From NCBI GenBank assembly GCA_902600895.1, contig CACKLF010000014.1, positions 1 through 32,558 of the forward strand: 32,558 nt of DNA, written 5' to 3'. Each line of letters opens with the position of its first letter. Positions within the stretch are counted from its first letter, which is position 1. A program made the position numbers and the translations under genes. The stretch is from an uncultured Alphaproteobacteria bacterium (GTDB lineage: Bacteria > Pseudomonadota > Alphaproteobacteria > Rhodobacterales > Rhodobacteraceae). Shown here piece after piece: positions 8,585 through 15,914 of the stretch. The notes below the pieces were generated by a model. That model had not been told where the DNA came from and did not search any database. It saw only the letters and a program-made list of their open reading frames with translations.

Positions 8585-9970
8585 TTAAGGTGCTAAGACA
8601 CTGGGTCTATAAAGAGCCCCCTCTACAATTCTACCTGCCTCTAGTATTATATCTTCTCTAAATTTATTGGAGATCAATTGAATGCCACATGGCATCATAT
8701 TATCAACTCCCGTAGCTAAAGCTAAACCTGGAAATCCGATCACCGGTAAACCTAATTGGGTGAGTTGGGCTTCTAATATGTCTTCAAATTCATTAGATCC
8801 TTTTACATCTTCTTGATCAAGGAATGGCAGTCTTGCTGAAGTTGGGCAGATTAGTAATGAGTAAGTATTTAAGAAAGCCGACCATTTTCTAATTTGGGAA
8901 GCCCTGTTTTTAATGCATGTCATTATTTCATCCAAACCAATATTGCCACATTTTTTGACCATATGCTCGTAAACAAAAATCGCATCTTCATCTTTCTCCT
9001 TGTACAAAAAGTCTTTAATTGTGGAACTTTCCGCCATCCAGAGCCTTAGATTAATATTGGCAAGTTCGCAAAAACTAGGGCATTCAACTTCTTCAACTAA
9101 CCAACCATTTTCCTCTAAAATTTCCTTTGCTTTATGAATCTCACTTACAATTTTTTTGTCGGTATTCATAGAATCTGGAAATGGTGAAATCGCTGCTTTG
9201 CGATAAAAGGGTTTTTCAAATTTTTGGGCTTTTGTATACCATGGGTCTCTCAAATCCTCTTCTGAAAAAGCTTGCAACGCTATTTTCAAATCATCAATCG
9301 AACGTGCAAGAGGTCCGGATACGGCCATTAACTGCCCACCTAAAAATCTATCTCCTGTAGTTGCATTGTAAGTGGGAACTCTTCCAAATGAAGGACGTAT
9401 ACCATGTACACCACACGCATAGGCGGGGTATCTAATAGATCCAGCAATATCTGTGCCATGAGCTATTGGGCAAATTCCAGCAGCTACGGATGCACTGGCG
9501 CCCCCTGACGAACCTCCAGGTGTCAATTTTTGATTAACTGGATTTTTAGTATGGCCATGAAGCAAATTATTAGTAAACCAGCGAAGAGAAAATGAGGGTG
9601 TATTGGTTCTTCCAATAATAATTGCATCCGCTTTTTTAAGGTTGCGTACGACAGGAGAATCCTCTTTTGCAATTGCCTTTTGATTTATGGTTACTCCATT
9701 TGTTGTAGCAAAATTTTTCTGATCAATATTTACTTTTACAGTTACAGGCACTCCAGCAAGCAAGCCTATATCCTCATTTTTATAAACTTTTCTATCAATT
9801 TCTCTAGCTTTTTGTAGTGCTTTTTCTGGCATTTCGTGTACAACAGCATTAATCATTGGATTTACTGATTCAAGTCTATCTAGGTGGGCTTTAGTGACTT
9901 CATACGCTGAGAATTTACGAGCTTTGATTCCGTCTATTATTTCTGTTGCTGTTAATTTCCAAAGAAACAT
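8585..9970 (-). CDS. amidase-signature-family hydrolase
   Basis: This 461-residue amidase-signature enzyme has the full Ser-cisSer-Lys triad: Lys79 in VTVKVNID, the cis-Ser in PGGSSGGASA (154-155) and nucleophile Ser178 in TDIAGSIRYP. It hydrolyses a C-N amide bond. I prefer ATG 9970, preceded by GGA at good spacing; an in-frame GTG at 9982 would add four residues. In known pyridine pathways, maleamate is deamidated by an isochorismatase-type amidase (NicF), so this unrelated amidase could be a replacement for that step or act on another amide. That idea is inference from position. The gene is divergent from the flagellar accessory operon. Confidence 0.9.
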   Translation of the reverse strand: MFLWKLTATEIIDGIKARKFSAYEVTKAHLDRLESVNPMINAVVHEMPEKALQKAREIDRKVYKNEDIGLLAGVPVTVKVNIDQKNFATTNGVTINQKAIAKEDSPVVRNLKKADAIIIGRTNTPSFSLRWFTNNLLHGHTKNPVNQKLTPGGSSGGASASVAAGICPIAHGTDIAGSIRYPAYACGVHGIRPSFGRVPTYNATTGDRFLGGQLMAVSGPLARSIDDLKIALQAFSEEDLRDPWYTKAQKFEKPFYRKAAISPFPDSMNTDKKIVSEIHKAKEILEENGWLVEEVECPSFCELANINLRLWMAESSTIKDFLYKEKDEDAIFVYEHMVKKCGNIGLDEIMTCIKNRASQIRKWSAFLNTYSLLICPTSARLPFLDQEDVKGSNEFEDILEAQLTQLGLPVIGFPGLALATGVDNMMPCGIQLISNKFREDIILEAGRIVEGALYRPSVLAP

Positions 9971-10045
9971 TTTTATTTCCACTGCTTTATGTTGACACTA
10001 TTTTACAATAATACAACTTTCAAAGAGTATTTTTACATTTCTTTT

Positions 10046-10063
10046 TTGGCATGAATAATGCAT
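10046..10063 (+). promoter_or_regulatory. sigma-54-type promoter upstream of the FlgP-like gene
   Basis: TTGGCATG, four bases, then ATGCAT gives GG and GC exactly 10 bases apart, matching the -24/-12 consensus (TTGGCACG-N4-TTGCA). It lies about 45 bases before ATG 10109 in the divergent gap. It would make the accessory flagellar genes dependent on RpoN and an enhancer-binding activator. Confidence 0.7.
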
Positions 10064-10108
10064 CTACGCTTAGCGAATTCTGGTTTTAAATAGTACGGAG
10101 AATTATAA

Positions 10109-10660
10109 ATGTACCCGAAGATTATAAAAATTGCCTCTTTATTAAGTGCATATACCATAATGGTTGCGTGTCAGGCAAGTCCGTTTGCTGGTCTTGGAGT
10201 ACATACGGATGGTACAAATGAAGCCGGACAGGTTGAAGAAGTAATGAGTTCCCTATCTAGTTCTGCAGGTGAAGAAGCGGCACATGTTGCAGCTATAAAT
10301 GAGGTGCTAGATGCATCAATACTGGAAATTCCAACGATTACAGCTGTTGGCTATGCAGTAGTATCAGTACAACCAGGAAGAACTCCCAGCCAGAAGCGCT
10401 TAATGGCAATCAGATCCGCGCGAATGGCTGCTATGAGAGATCTTGCCGAGCAAGTTCATGGACTTAGGGTTGAAGGTAATACAACGGTAATTGATTTGAT
10501 GGTACAGAATGATACTTTTAGAGGTATAGTATCTGGTACCATTAGAGGTGCCAGAACAGTGCGGATCAATCCAAACGGAGGTGATACCTACGAAGTAGTT
10601 TTGGAAATAGATACTGAAACTCTGAGTTTTCTTCTAAAGCAGGCTCGAGCAAAGGCATAA
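10109..10660 (+). CDS. flgP: FlgP-like LPP20-family flagellar lipoprotein
   Basis: This 183-residue protein has an N-terminal signal and a lipobox-like MVAC (Cys21). The Met at -3 is not ideal, but outer-membrane lipoprotein processing is likely. Residues about 75-180 form an LPP20-type domain: ITAVGYAVVSVQPG, then a long helix rich in A and R (KRLMAIRSARMAAMRDLAEQ) and a VEGNTTV strand. Vibrio and Campylobacter FlgP have this domain and build an outer-membrane disk around the flagellar base. It is the first gene of the set, follows a sigma-54-like promoter and lies 5 bases ahead of the FlgT-like gene. The symbol is assigned by domain plus context. Confidence 0.72.
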   Translation: MYPKIIKIASLLSAYTIMVACQASPFAGLGVHTDGTNEAGQVEEVMSSLSSSAGEEAAHVAAINEVLDASILEIPTITAVGYAVVSVQPGRTPSQKRLMAIRSARMAAMRDLAEQVHGLRVEGNTTVIDLMVQNDTFRGIVSGTIRGARTVRINPNGGDTYEVVLEIDTETLSFLLKQARAKA

Positions 10661-10665
10661 CTAGT

Positions 10666-11835
10666 TTGATTGTCAAAAAAATGGCGGAAATAACAAAATT
10701 TATTAGATTTAAGGCTAATATTCTAATACTGTCAGGTGTTCTGTTTATAACTTCTTTTGAATTAGGCTTTCCTTTAGAAATAGTGCAGACAACTGGAAGA
10801 GCAGTTATCCAAAGCATAGAGACAAAAGATGAGGCTCGAATGCAGGCACTAGAGGAAGCTCTATATTTAGCTGCACTAAGAGGTGGAGCCAAAATTGATG
10901 GTTTCAGCACTGTGGAGACAAATTCAGCAATCTCTGAAAATTTTGTTATTCGGCCAACTAACGGGATCATTGATTATACGATTATTCGTGAGGAGCAAAT
11001 AGAGGAGCATTATTCAGTTACAGTTTTGGCTGCAGTAGGAGAAATTGAAACTGTTGGCTGTAAAATAGGATCTATAATTAACCTGACAGCATATAAACCA
11101 TTACTACAAGTTGAAGCCAACAGCCCCGCATGGCTACAGGCAAAAATCAGAAATATTTATTCTATGCTGGTATCCGAACTAGAAAATTCTTCTGATTTTA
11201 ACGTTAAAAGAGTGGAAAATGAAGTTTTAGACATTGATAAACTTAAATCAACTGACGATAATTTTGATTATGCTGCTTTGACGACTGGGCGGACAAGAAT
11301 AAATGCTGGTTCGTATGCTTTACGTACGGAAATAATTATTTCTAGTGCAAAATCCTTCGAGATGGATTTAATTAAAAGTACATCGGACAATTTAACTATG
11401 CGTTTTAAATCCTCAGTCTTTCAAGGTGGAGACTATAATCCCATTTTTACACAGAAAGATCAAATTGATGTGCTGTTGAATCAGAGTGGTGCTTCAAGAA
11501 TAGTAAATATAATGGCAAGTCCGTCAAGAGATAGTGTGTTTTCTAATTTGAAGAGGTTAGTCCCTATTCACGTAGAAAAAGTGAAGTCAAAACTTAAATG
11601 CCAACCCCTGACAGCAACCTTAAATGTTGAGGGTGGGAGGCTTCGTGTGGAGATAGGAGAAGCTCATGGTGTTAAATTTTCTTCTCTGGCTATTATCGAA
11701 GAGGGCTCCGCACAATGGACCTTACTGAGAGTAGTAGAGCTAGGCAATAATTATGCTATTTTGGAGACTTTTGATAAGGCTGATGATTTGACAGTGATGA
11801 AAGGTCTTGAAATAAAATTTCTTCAGGAGACGTGA
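10666..11835 (+). CDS. flgT: FlgT-like flagellar H-ring protein
   Basis: This secreted protein of up to 389 residues has a hydrophobic signal at about 17-35. The N-terminal part (VQTTGRAVIQSIETKDEARM, then a helix EEALYLAALRGGAKI) matches the FlgT-N fold: a GxAxI strand followed by a long Ala-rich helix. The central part resembles FlgT-M in length only, and the last ~75 residues form an SH3-like C-terminal domain. There are only two cysteines (132 and 312), which could form a disulfide in the periplasm. In Vibrio, FlgT builds the H ring and supports stator assembly; a distant FlgT homologue acts with MotB and FliL in Rhodobacter sphaeroides. The start is uncertain: TTG 10666 has AAAGG upstream, while ATG 10681 has no ribosome site. 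Confidence 0.72.
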   Translation: MIVKKMAEITKFIRFKANILILSGVLFITSFELGFPLEIVQTTGRAVIQSIETKDEARMQALEEALYLAALRGGAKIDGFSTVETNSAISENFVIRPTNGIIDYTIIREEQIEEHYSVTVLAAVGEIETVGCKIGSIINLTAYKPLLQVEANSPAWLQAKIRNIYSMLVSELENSSDFNVKRVENEVLDIDKLKSTDDNFDYAALTTGRTRINAGSYALRTEIIISSAKSFEMDLIKSTSDNLTMRFKSSVFQGGDYNPIFTQKDQIDVLLNQSGASRIVNIMASPSRDSVFSNLKRLVPIHVEKVKSKLKCQPLTATLNVEGGRLRVEIGEAHGVKFSSLAIIEEGSAQWTLLRVVELGNNYAILETFDKADDLTVMKGLEIKFLQET

Positions 11836-11836
11836 T

Positions 11837-12280
11837 ATGGAAGAAACATTAGTGTCATTTATTAAATTAGTTTTTGTCTCAATTTTATCTGCATTGAGCT
11901 TCACAGGATTGGCTTTAGCAGAACCATTAGTAGTACTTGAATACAGAAATGGTAATGGGCAAGGCTTGATTGAGTCTGAAAACCCATTTGCCTTGGACTC
12001 AGAGTATTCTACTCAGCACAAGGTAGAATCAGGGGAGGTTCTGGGTGGAATTATAAAGCGTTACTATGGTGGTAGTGGCTTAGATCTAAGATTTGTACAA
12101 TTAGCAATAATTGCAGTTAATCCGAAAGCTTTTGCTAGAAGCAATCCTAATTATCTTTTTGCAGGACCAACTCTAAAGTTACCCAGTGTTCGTCAGATAC
12201 AGAATCTCGTAGTTGGTATTCCTTTGAATGACGAGCTTAATACGCTCTCGGGTAGAGATCTTTATTTTTTTGGATCGTGA
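11837..12280 (+). CDS. secreted LysM/FimV-like protein in flagellar operon
   Basis: This 147-residue protein has a signal peptide (likely cleavage after LALA, residue 28). Its LysM-like domain at about 60-116 starts HKVESGEVLGGIIKRYYGGS and ends in NPNYLFAGPTLKLPS, the pattern seen in FimV-type LysM domains. LysM domains bind peptidoglycan, so it could anchor a periplasmic ring to the cell wall. It sits between the FlgT-like gene and flgA with a good AGGAGA ribosome site. I know of no named flagellar protein with exactly this architecture. MotY-like or T-ring-like anchoring is a guess from context. Confidence 0.68.
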   Translation: MEETLVSFIKLVFVSILSALSFTGLALAEPLVVLEYRNGNGQGLIESENPFALDSEYSTQHKVESGEVLGGIIKRYYGGSGLDLRFVQLAIIAVNPKAFARSNPNYLFAGPTLKLPSVRQIQNLVVGIPLNDELNTLSGRDLYFFGS

Positions 12281-12291
12281 TTTGGGATTAA

Positions 12292-13089
12292 ATGATGCTT
12301 ATATATCGTAAAATTTTAAGAATAACAGTCAAAGCTGGCTTTTTTTTATTATTGTCTAGTTATTTTGCTTTAGCAATAGCTCCGCATGAGTTGAGCAATA
12401 CTAAGCTTAGAATAATTGATGGTTTGGACTTGAGTAATTTAATAACTACAAAGTTGGGCAACTTGGGCATGATAGTAACCCCAAAGTTAAATCCACTGAG
12501 AAAATTTCCTTTGTGCTCAAAAAACTTAAAAATTTTGCCAGCTTTTGGGAGTTGGAAAACAGCTAAAATAATTTGTAGTGGAAAAGAAAATTGGAAAACA
12601 AGTGTGCGTACTAATTTACAGGAAGCTGAACACGAGATTATTCCTTTAAATGAAAAAAAATTGTCCCTAGGTCCTGTTGTTTCTAAGGAGAAACTTGTTA
12701 AAGTTGTGATGCTAAAAACGGACTTAAAATCTGGTCAAATTATATCGGCCTCAGATATTGAATTAGCAGATACTGAAAAATTCGTTTCGCAAAGCTATTT
12801 CACTAGTGCTACTCAAGTTTTGGGCAGAAAATTAAAATCAAGCGTAAAGATGGGATGGATTCTAAAAGATCGTCATTTAGTACCAAATTGGGCAATATTA
12901 AAGGATCAGCCGATAATTATTGAGGCAAAAAATACTAGCTTTTCTGTATATGCTGATGGTATAGCTTTATCAAACGGTTATATAGGTGATGTTATAAAAG
13001 TGAGAAATACAGGAAGTGGGCATGAATTTTATGCTTGGGTAGCAAGCAAAAAAAAAGTTAACCCTTTAGCTAACATAAACCAAGACTAA
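12292..13089 (+). CDS. flgA: flagellar P-ring assembly chaperone FlgA
   Basis: This 265-residue periplasmic protein has an N-terminal signal (hydrophobic about 14-30). The C-terminal half is a SAF/FlgA domain: VVMLKTDLKSGQIISASDIE, VLGRKLKSSVKMGWILKDRH, then GDVIKVRNTGSGHEFYAWV. FlgA prevents premature folding of FlgI so that the P ring can polymerise around the rod. The N-terminal half is poorly conserved, as in other FlgA proteins. There is no strong ribosome site (ATG-ATG start). flgM follows after 31 bases, the usual flgA-flgM neighbourhood. Confidence 0.85.
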   Translation: MMLIYRKILRITVKAGFFLLLSSYFALAIAPHELSNTKLRIIDGLDLSNLITTKLGNLGMIVTPKLNPLRKFPLCSKNLKILPAFGSWKTAKIICSGKENWKTSVRTNLQEAEHEIIPLNEKKLSLGPVVSKEKLVKVVMLKTDLKSGQIISASDIELADTEKFVSQSYFTSATQVLGRKLKSSVKMGWILKDRHLVPNWAILKDQPIIIEAKNTSFSVYADGIALSNGYIGDVIKVRNTGSGHEFYAWVASKKKVNPLANINQD

Positions 13090-13120
13090 GTCGTTTAAGA
13101 TTTCTGAGGAGGCCGAATAA

Positions 13121-13420
13121 ATGGTTGAAAACATCAAAAGTATCGTTACCAATAGGGTAAATACATCTGTTAATAAGCAGAGCCAGGCTGTAAACGTAGG
13201 TTCGTCTTTAGCTCCTACTACTGGTAAAAGCTCTGTAGAATCTATAGATGTTAAGGCGGATAGTGTAAAATTAGCTGTTGCCGATATGGCCAGTAACCCG
13301 CCAATAGATGTCGAAGCAGTAGCTAAAATCAAAGATGCTATCGCAAACGGCAAGTATCCGGTAGATTTAGACAAAATTTCAGATATGCTGATGGATGCAT
13401 ATAGAGATCTAAAAAGTTAG
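13121..13420 (+). CDS. flgM: anti-sigma-28 factor FlgM
   Basis: This small 99-residue protein, polar and probably disordered in its first half, has the FlgM C-terminal signature PPIDVEAVAKIKDAIANGKY followed by DLDKISDMLMDAYRDL. FlgM holds FliA (sigma-28) until the hook is complete and is then exported. A strong AGGAGG site (13107-13112) precedes the ATG. Its presence implies sigma-28 control of late genes, which must lie outside the window because no clear sigma-28 promoter was recognised here. Confidence 0.85.
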   Translation: MVENIKSIVTNRVNTSVNKQSQAVNVGSSLAPTTGKSSVESIDVKADSVKLAVADMASNPPIDVEAVAKIKDAIANGKYPVDLDKISDMLMDAYRDLKS

Positions 13421-13442
13421 TTAGACGATGAAATAAGAGAAG

Positions 13443-13754
13443 ATGAAAGAGTCTTCTGAAATTGATGATTTCTTGACTACCTGTGAAACCTTAGTTTTGC
13501 AGGCTCAATCTTTTACTGAATCTCCAAAAGAATTTGAAGAAACTAATAAAAATTTAAATGATTTTTTTGACAAAAATTGGGCCAATTTTTCTGCTTTGGT
13601 AACAAAGTGTAAACATGAATCTAAACTTGATGAAAGTTTCAGAAATCGTGTAAATGCTTTGTTAAACTCATTGGCTTCTTTAGAAAATAAAGCAAATACA
13701 AAAAATGACTGGGTAAATGAGTTTAAACAGTATATATTAAGCTCCAATCAATAA
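13443..13754 (+). CDS. small helical protein in the flgN position
   Basis: This 103-residue protein is predicted almost wholly helical, with no signal peptide or membrane segment. It directly follows flgM, where many proteobacteria have flgN, the export chaperone for FlgK and FlgL. Its length is a little short for FlgN (usually near 140). I see no diagnostic motif, so the FlgN role is inferred from position and helical character only. The ribosome site is an AAGAGAAG run just before the ATG. Confidence 0.6.
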   Translation: MKESSEIDDFLTTCETLVLQAQSFTESPKEFEETNKNLNDFFDKNWANFSALVTKCKHESKLDESFRNRVNALLNSLASLENKANTKNDWVNEFKQYILSSNQ

Positions 13755-13788
13755 TGTTCTTTCGCAAATTAATTGAGAAATTTGATTT

Positions 13789-14238
13789 ATGGATACTACT
13801 TTCTTTAGAACAGAGGAATTTCTGATTATCTTTTCTGAGGAGCCACTCTGGTCAGCTATCTTTTTTTTGATTTTATGCTTTGTGGTTTTGACTTTATCTC
13901 TTAGCAGAAGACAGTCTTTGTTGAATGAAAGGTTTAAACTCATGGAGGGAAAGTTAGACCAGTTAACAAAGACTTTAAGCTCTACTAATATTGAAATGGC
14001 GAATGTTAAAACGGCTGTTGGTGGAGTTGAAAATACACTTTCCGATGTTAATAAAGTTGCAGAGGATACTAAAAGGGATGTCGCAAATTTATCTGACGGT
14101 ATAAGTGGAGAAACTCAAGTTTCCACTGCTATTGAACTTGCCAGGGAAGGTGCTAGTTTAGAAAAAATAGTAGCCTCAACTGGTATCTCTAAAGAGGAAG
14201 CAGAGGCGGTAGTGCGATTTCATAAACCTGGTGTTTAA
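13789..14238 (+). CDS. membrane-anchored coiled-coil protein with DUF2802-like C-terminus
   Basis: This 149-residue protein has a single transmembrane helix (about 20-40) followed by a long coiled coil (about 45-105; heptad-like spacing in MEGKLDQLTKTLSSTNIEM). The small C-terminal helical domain (AIELAREGASLEKIVASTGISKEEAEAVVRFHKPG, residues about 114-148) looks like DUF2802, in which a helix-turn-helix-like GISKEEAE motif precedes FHKP. DUF2802 proteins often sit near flagellar and chemotaxis genes, but their function is not established. It ends the + strand accessory set. The upstream ribosome site is weak. Confidence 0.68.
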   Translation: MDTTFFRTEEFLIIFSEEPLWSAIFFLILCFVVLTLSLSRRQSLLNERFKLMEGKLDQLTKTLSSTNIEMANVKTAVGGVENTLSDVNKVAEDTKRDVANLSDGISGETQVSTAIELAREGASLEKIVASTGISKEEAEAVVRFHKPGV

Positions 14239-14243
14239 TTTAG

Positions 14244-14588
14244 CTAGAAAGTGAAAACTGACTTTTGGCAATGAGTAAAAACAGAATTTAAATTACTTTT
14301 TGATTTTATAAGACCCGTATTCCTATTTATATCCAGTAGAAGGTTTTCAGTAACTACTTTCAACCATTCTTCAGAGCTCTCTTCAATAATGCCTATAATT
14401 TCATTATTATTCTTATTAATTTGAACTTTCGCCTTTAATTTAGCTGATCGGACAATTATTTCCTGAATGCCACTTCTGTTATCTCCACAGATATATCGTT
14501 CATATCTAAATCTTGTCATGTCCTTGCAACTGAATAGGAGTTGAGAACTGATTATTAAGGTAAAAAGGCTCTTTTTAGTTAAATCCAA
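14244..14588 (-). CDS. small predicted lipoprotein, function unknown
   Basis: This 114-residue protein starts at TTG 14588, with an AGGTAGG ribosome site 5 bases upstream. The signal peptide ends in a good lipobox LLFSC (Cys21). The rest, about 90 residues, includes three more cysteines and alternating hydrophobic residues suggesting a small beta-rich domain. It converges on the DUF2802-like gene with 5 bases between the stops. I do not recognise the family. Confidence 0.6.
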   Translation of the reverse strand: MDLTKKSLFTLIISSQLLFSCKDMTRFRYERYICGDNRSGIQEIIVRSAKLKAKVQINKNNNEIIGIIEESSEEWLKVVTENLLLDINRNTGLIKSKSNLNSVFTHCQKSVFTF

Positions 14589-14646
14589 AATTGCCTACCT
14601 CTAAACTTTATGTTTGAACCTATTAAAACATATTACATAGGCTTTT

Positions 14647-15405
14647 TCACTTTTTTTCTTCATTAGAAGAATTCTTGTCCTCCATTTCTTGCATCAACGC
14701 ACTAAGTTCATCCAAATTTTCACCATCTGGTATTTCTTCTGTCTTTGCTTCTTCGGTTGGTATTTCTTCTGTCTTTGCTTCTTCGGCTGGTATTTCTTCT
14801 GTCTTTGCTTCTTCGGATGGTATTTCTTCTGTCTTTACTTCTTCGGCTGGTATTTCTTCTGTCTTTACTTCTTCGGCTGGTATTTCTTCTGTCTTTTCTT
14901 CTTCTGCTGGTATTTCTTCTGTCTTTGCTTCTTCGGCTGGTGTTTCTTCTATTACGGCCTTTTTCGATTCTAATAATTTTAATGCATCTGAATTTTTTAC
15001 ATCAATTATTACCCCTTTTGGAAACCTTACACCATTTACTTCACTAGACTCCACTATTCGAAGTCTCACCCAATCCCCTAGATCTTCCGCGAATTCTTTT
15101 TCTTCAACAGACTCAATTATTTTTGTCTTTTGGATATTATCATCAATTTCAATTTCATTAATGAGTGATTGTTTATCATCATATTTTTCAGAGGCAACTA
15201 TAGATATCCTATGTCTTAATATAAATACTCTCGCGGCCATGGCTCCAAGTCTGTTGAGTGGGTCAGACTCGGATCGTAAAAAATTTTTCACGAATTCGTT
15301 CATTTCAACTAGGGATTTATCTCCAAATTTATCAATTATCTTGTCTCTTACTATAATCGTTTCTGGAGCTAAGATTTCATTATTTCGAATCTCAGGTGTA
15401 TTCAT
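14647..15405 (-). CDS. protein with acidic 10-residue tandem repeats, function unknown
   Basis: This protein has 252 residues from ATG 15405, preceded by AAAAGGG. An upstream start at 15456 would run into the flgB promoter and is less likely. The N-terminal ~100 residues are helical (ILAPETIIVRDKIIDKFGDK, then LGAMAARVFILRHRI). A short segment, WVRLRIVESSEVNGVRFPKG, resembles a small beta module. The rest is a low-complexity tail of seven TEEIP[A/S/T]EE[A/V/E]K-type units. There is no signal peptide, so it is cytoplasmic. It is divergent from flgB. I do not recognise a family. The acidic tail may be flexible and may bind a partner. Confidence 0.65.
   Translation of the reverse strand: MNTPEIRNNEILAPETIIVRDKIIDKFGDKSLVEMNEFVKNFLRSESDPLNRLGAMAARVFILRHRISIVASEKYDDKQSLINEIEIDDNIQKTKIIESVEEKEFAEDLGDWVRLRIVESSEVNGVRFPKGVIIDVKNSDALKLLESKKAVIEETPAEEAKTEEIPAEEEKTEEIPAEEVKTEEIPAEEVKTEEIPSEEAKTEEIPAEEAKTEEIPTEEAKTEEIPDGENLDELSALMQEMEDKNSSNEEKK
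14729..14938. repeat. seven tandem 30-bp repeats inside the acidic-repeat gene
   Basis: Units begin at 14729, 14759, 14789, 14819, 14849, 14879 and 14909, each starting GGTATTTCTTCTGTC on the + strand, with a decayed eighth start at 14939. The units are nearly identical, with 1-3 changes each, and no unique spacers lie between them. Thirty bases keep the frame, so copy number can change without breaking the protein. Confidence 0.95.
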
Positions 15406-15438
15406 TATGTGGACCCTTTTTTTATATTCATCATTTAT

Positions 15439-15456
15439 TTGGCATCTTATTTGCAA
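15439..15456 (+). promoter_or_regulatory. sigma-54-type promoter upstream of flgB
   Basis: TTGGCATC, four bases, then TTGCAA has the exact 10-base spacing between GG and GC of the -24/-12 sigma-54 consensus. It lies about 70 bases before the flgB ATG and points into the flgBCDEF genes. It overlaps only the longer, less likely version of the divergent gene. Confidence 0.78.
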
Positions 15457-15527
15457 AAATTACACCAAACAAACAATAAATTTAGAAATATTAGTATTTA
15501 GAATTTTATAGGTAAGAGCTTTTTTTC

Positions 15528-15914
15528 ATGAATAACATTAAACAGTATCTTGGGTTTCATTCGTCAGCTTTGACTCTTAGAGCAAAGAGAAACGATATTT
15601 TAGCTTCGAATATTGCCAATGCAGCAACTCCAAATTACAAGGCACGGGATATTAACTTTGAAACAGAAATGAAGAAGGCTAATCAAATTGGACAATTAGC
15701 TGTGACTGATGCAAGTCACATAAAGATATTTTCAAATAAAATCGGAGATAGGAGTCTATACAGAGATCCTATAAATCCCTCTTTAGATGGAAACACTGTT
15801 GAACTTTCTGTGGAGCAAATGGAGTTTTCTGAAAATGTAATGAAATATCAGACTACTTTGACTTTTTTAAATAAAAAGATTTCAGGTTTGATGTCTGCAA
15901 TTAGGGGTGAATGA
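15528..15914 (+). CDS. flgB: flagellar proximal rod protein FlgB
   Basis: This 128-residue rod protein has the N-terminal rod/hook motif ILASNIANAATPNYKARDIN (residues about 25-44) and a C-terminal helix, VEQMEFSENVMKYQTTLTFL, both typical of FlgB. It has no signal peptide because it is exported through the flagellar type III apparatus. It builds the proximal rod with FlgC, FlgF and FliE. Its stop overlaps the flgC start (ATGA). It is the first gene after the sigma-54-like promoter. Its length is close to the usual FlgB size. Confidence 0.95.
   Translation: MNNIKQYLGFHSSALTLRAKRNDILASNIANAATPNYKARDINFETEMKKANQIGQLAVTDASHIKIFSNKIGDRSLYRDPINPSLDGNTVELSVEQMEFSENVMKYQTTLTFLNKKISGLMSAIRGE

Noticed and set aside
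10566-10970. 134-aa - strand open frame
   Set aside because: It is antisense to the FlgP-like and FlgT-like genes and has no recognisable domain.
14617-14646. Inverted CCTAT...ATAGG followed by CTTTTT as a terminator
   Set aside because: The stem is only 5 pairs with a 13-base loop, and it is not placed at the end of a + strand gene.
14729-14950. CRISPR-like array of 30-bp repeats
   Set aside because: The units are directly joined with no spacers and encode a 10-residue protein repeat.
14675-15511. Long + strand open frames over the repeat region (Phe/Leu/Ser-rich)
   Set aside because: They are mirror images of the 30-bp repeats, open in several frames because 30 is a multiple of 3. Composition is unnatural and the - strand gene has the ribosome site and a sensible domain.
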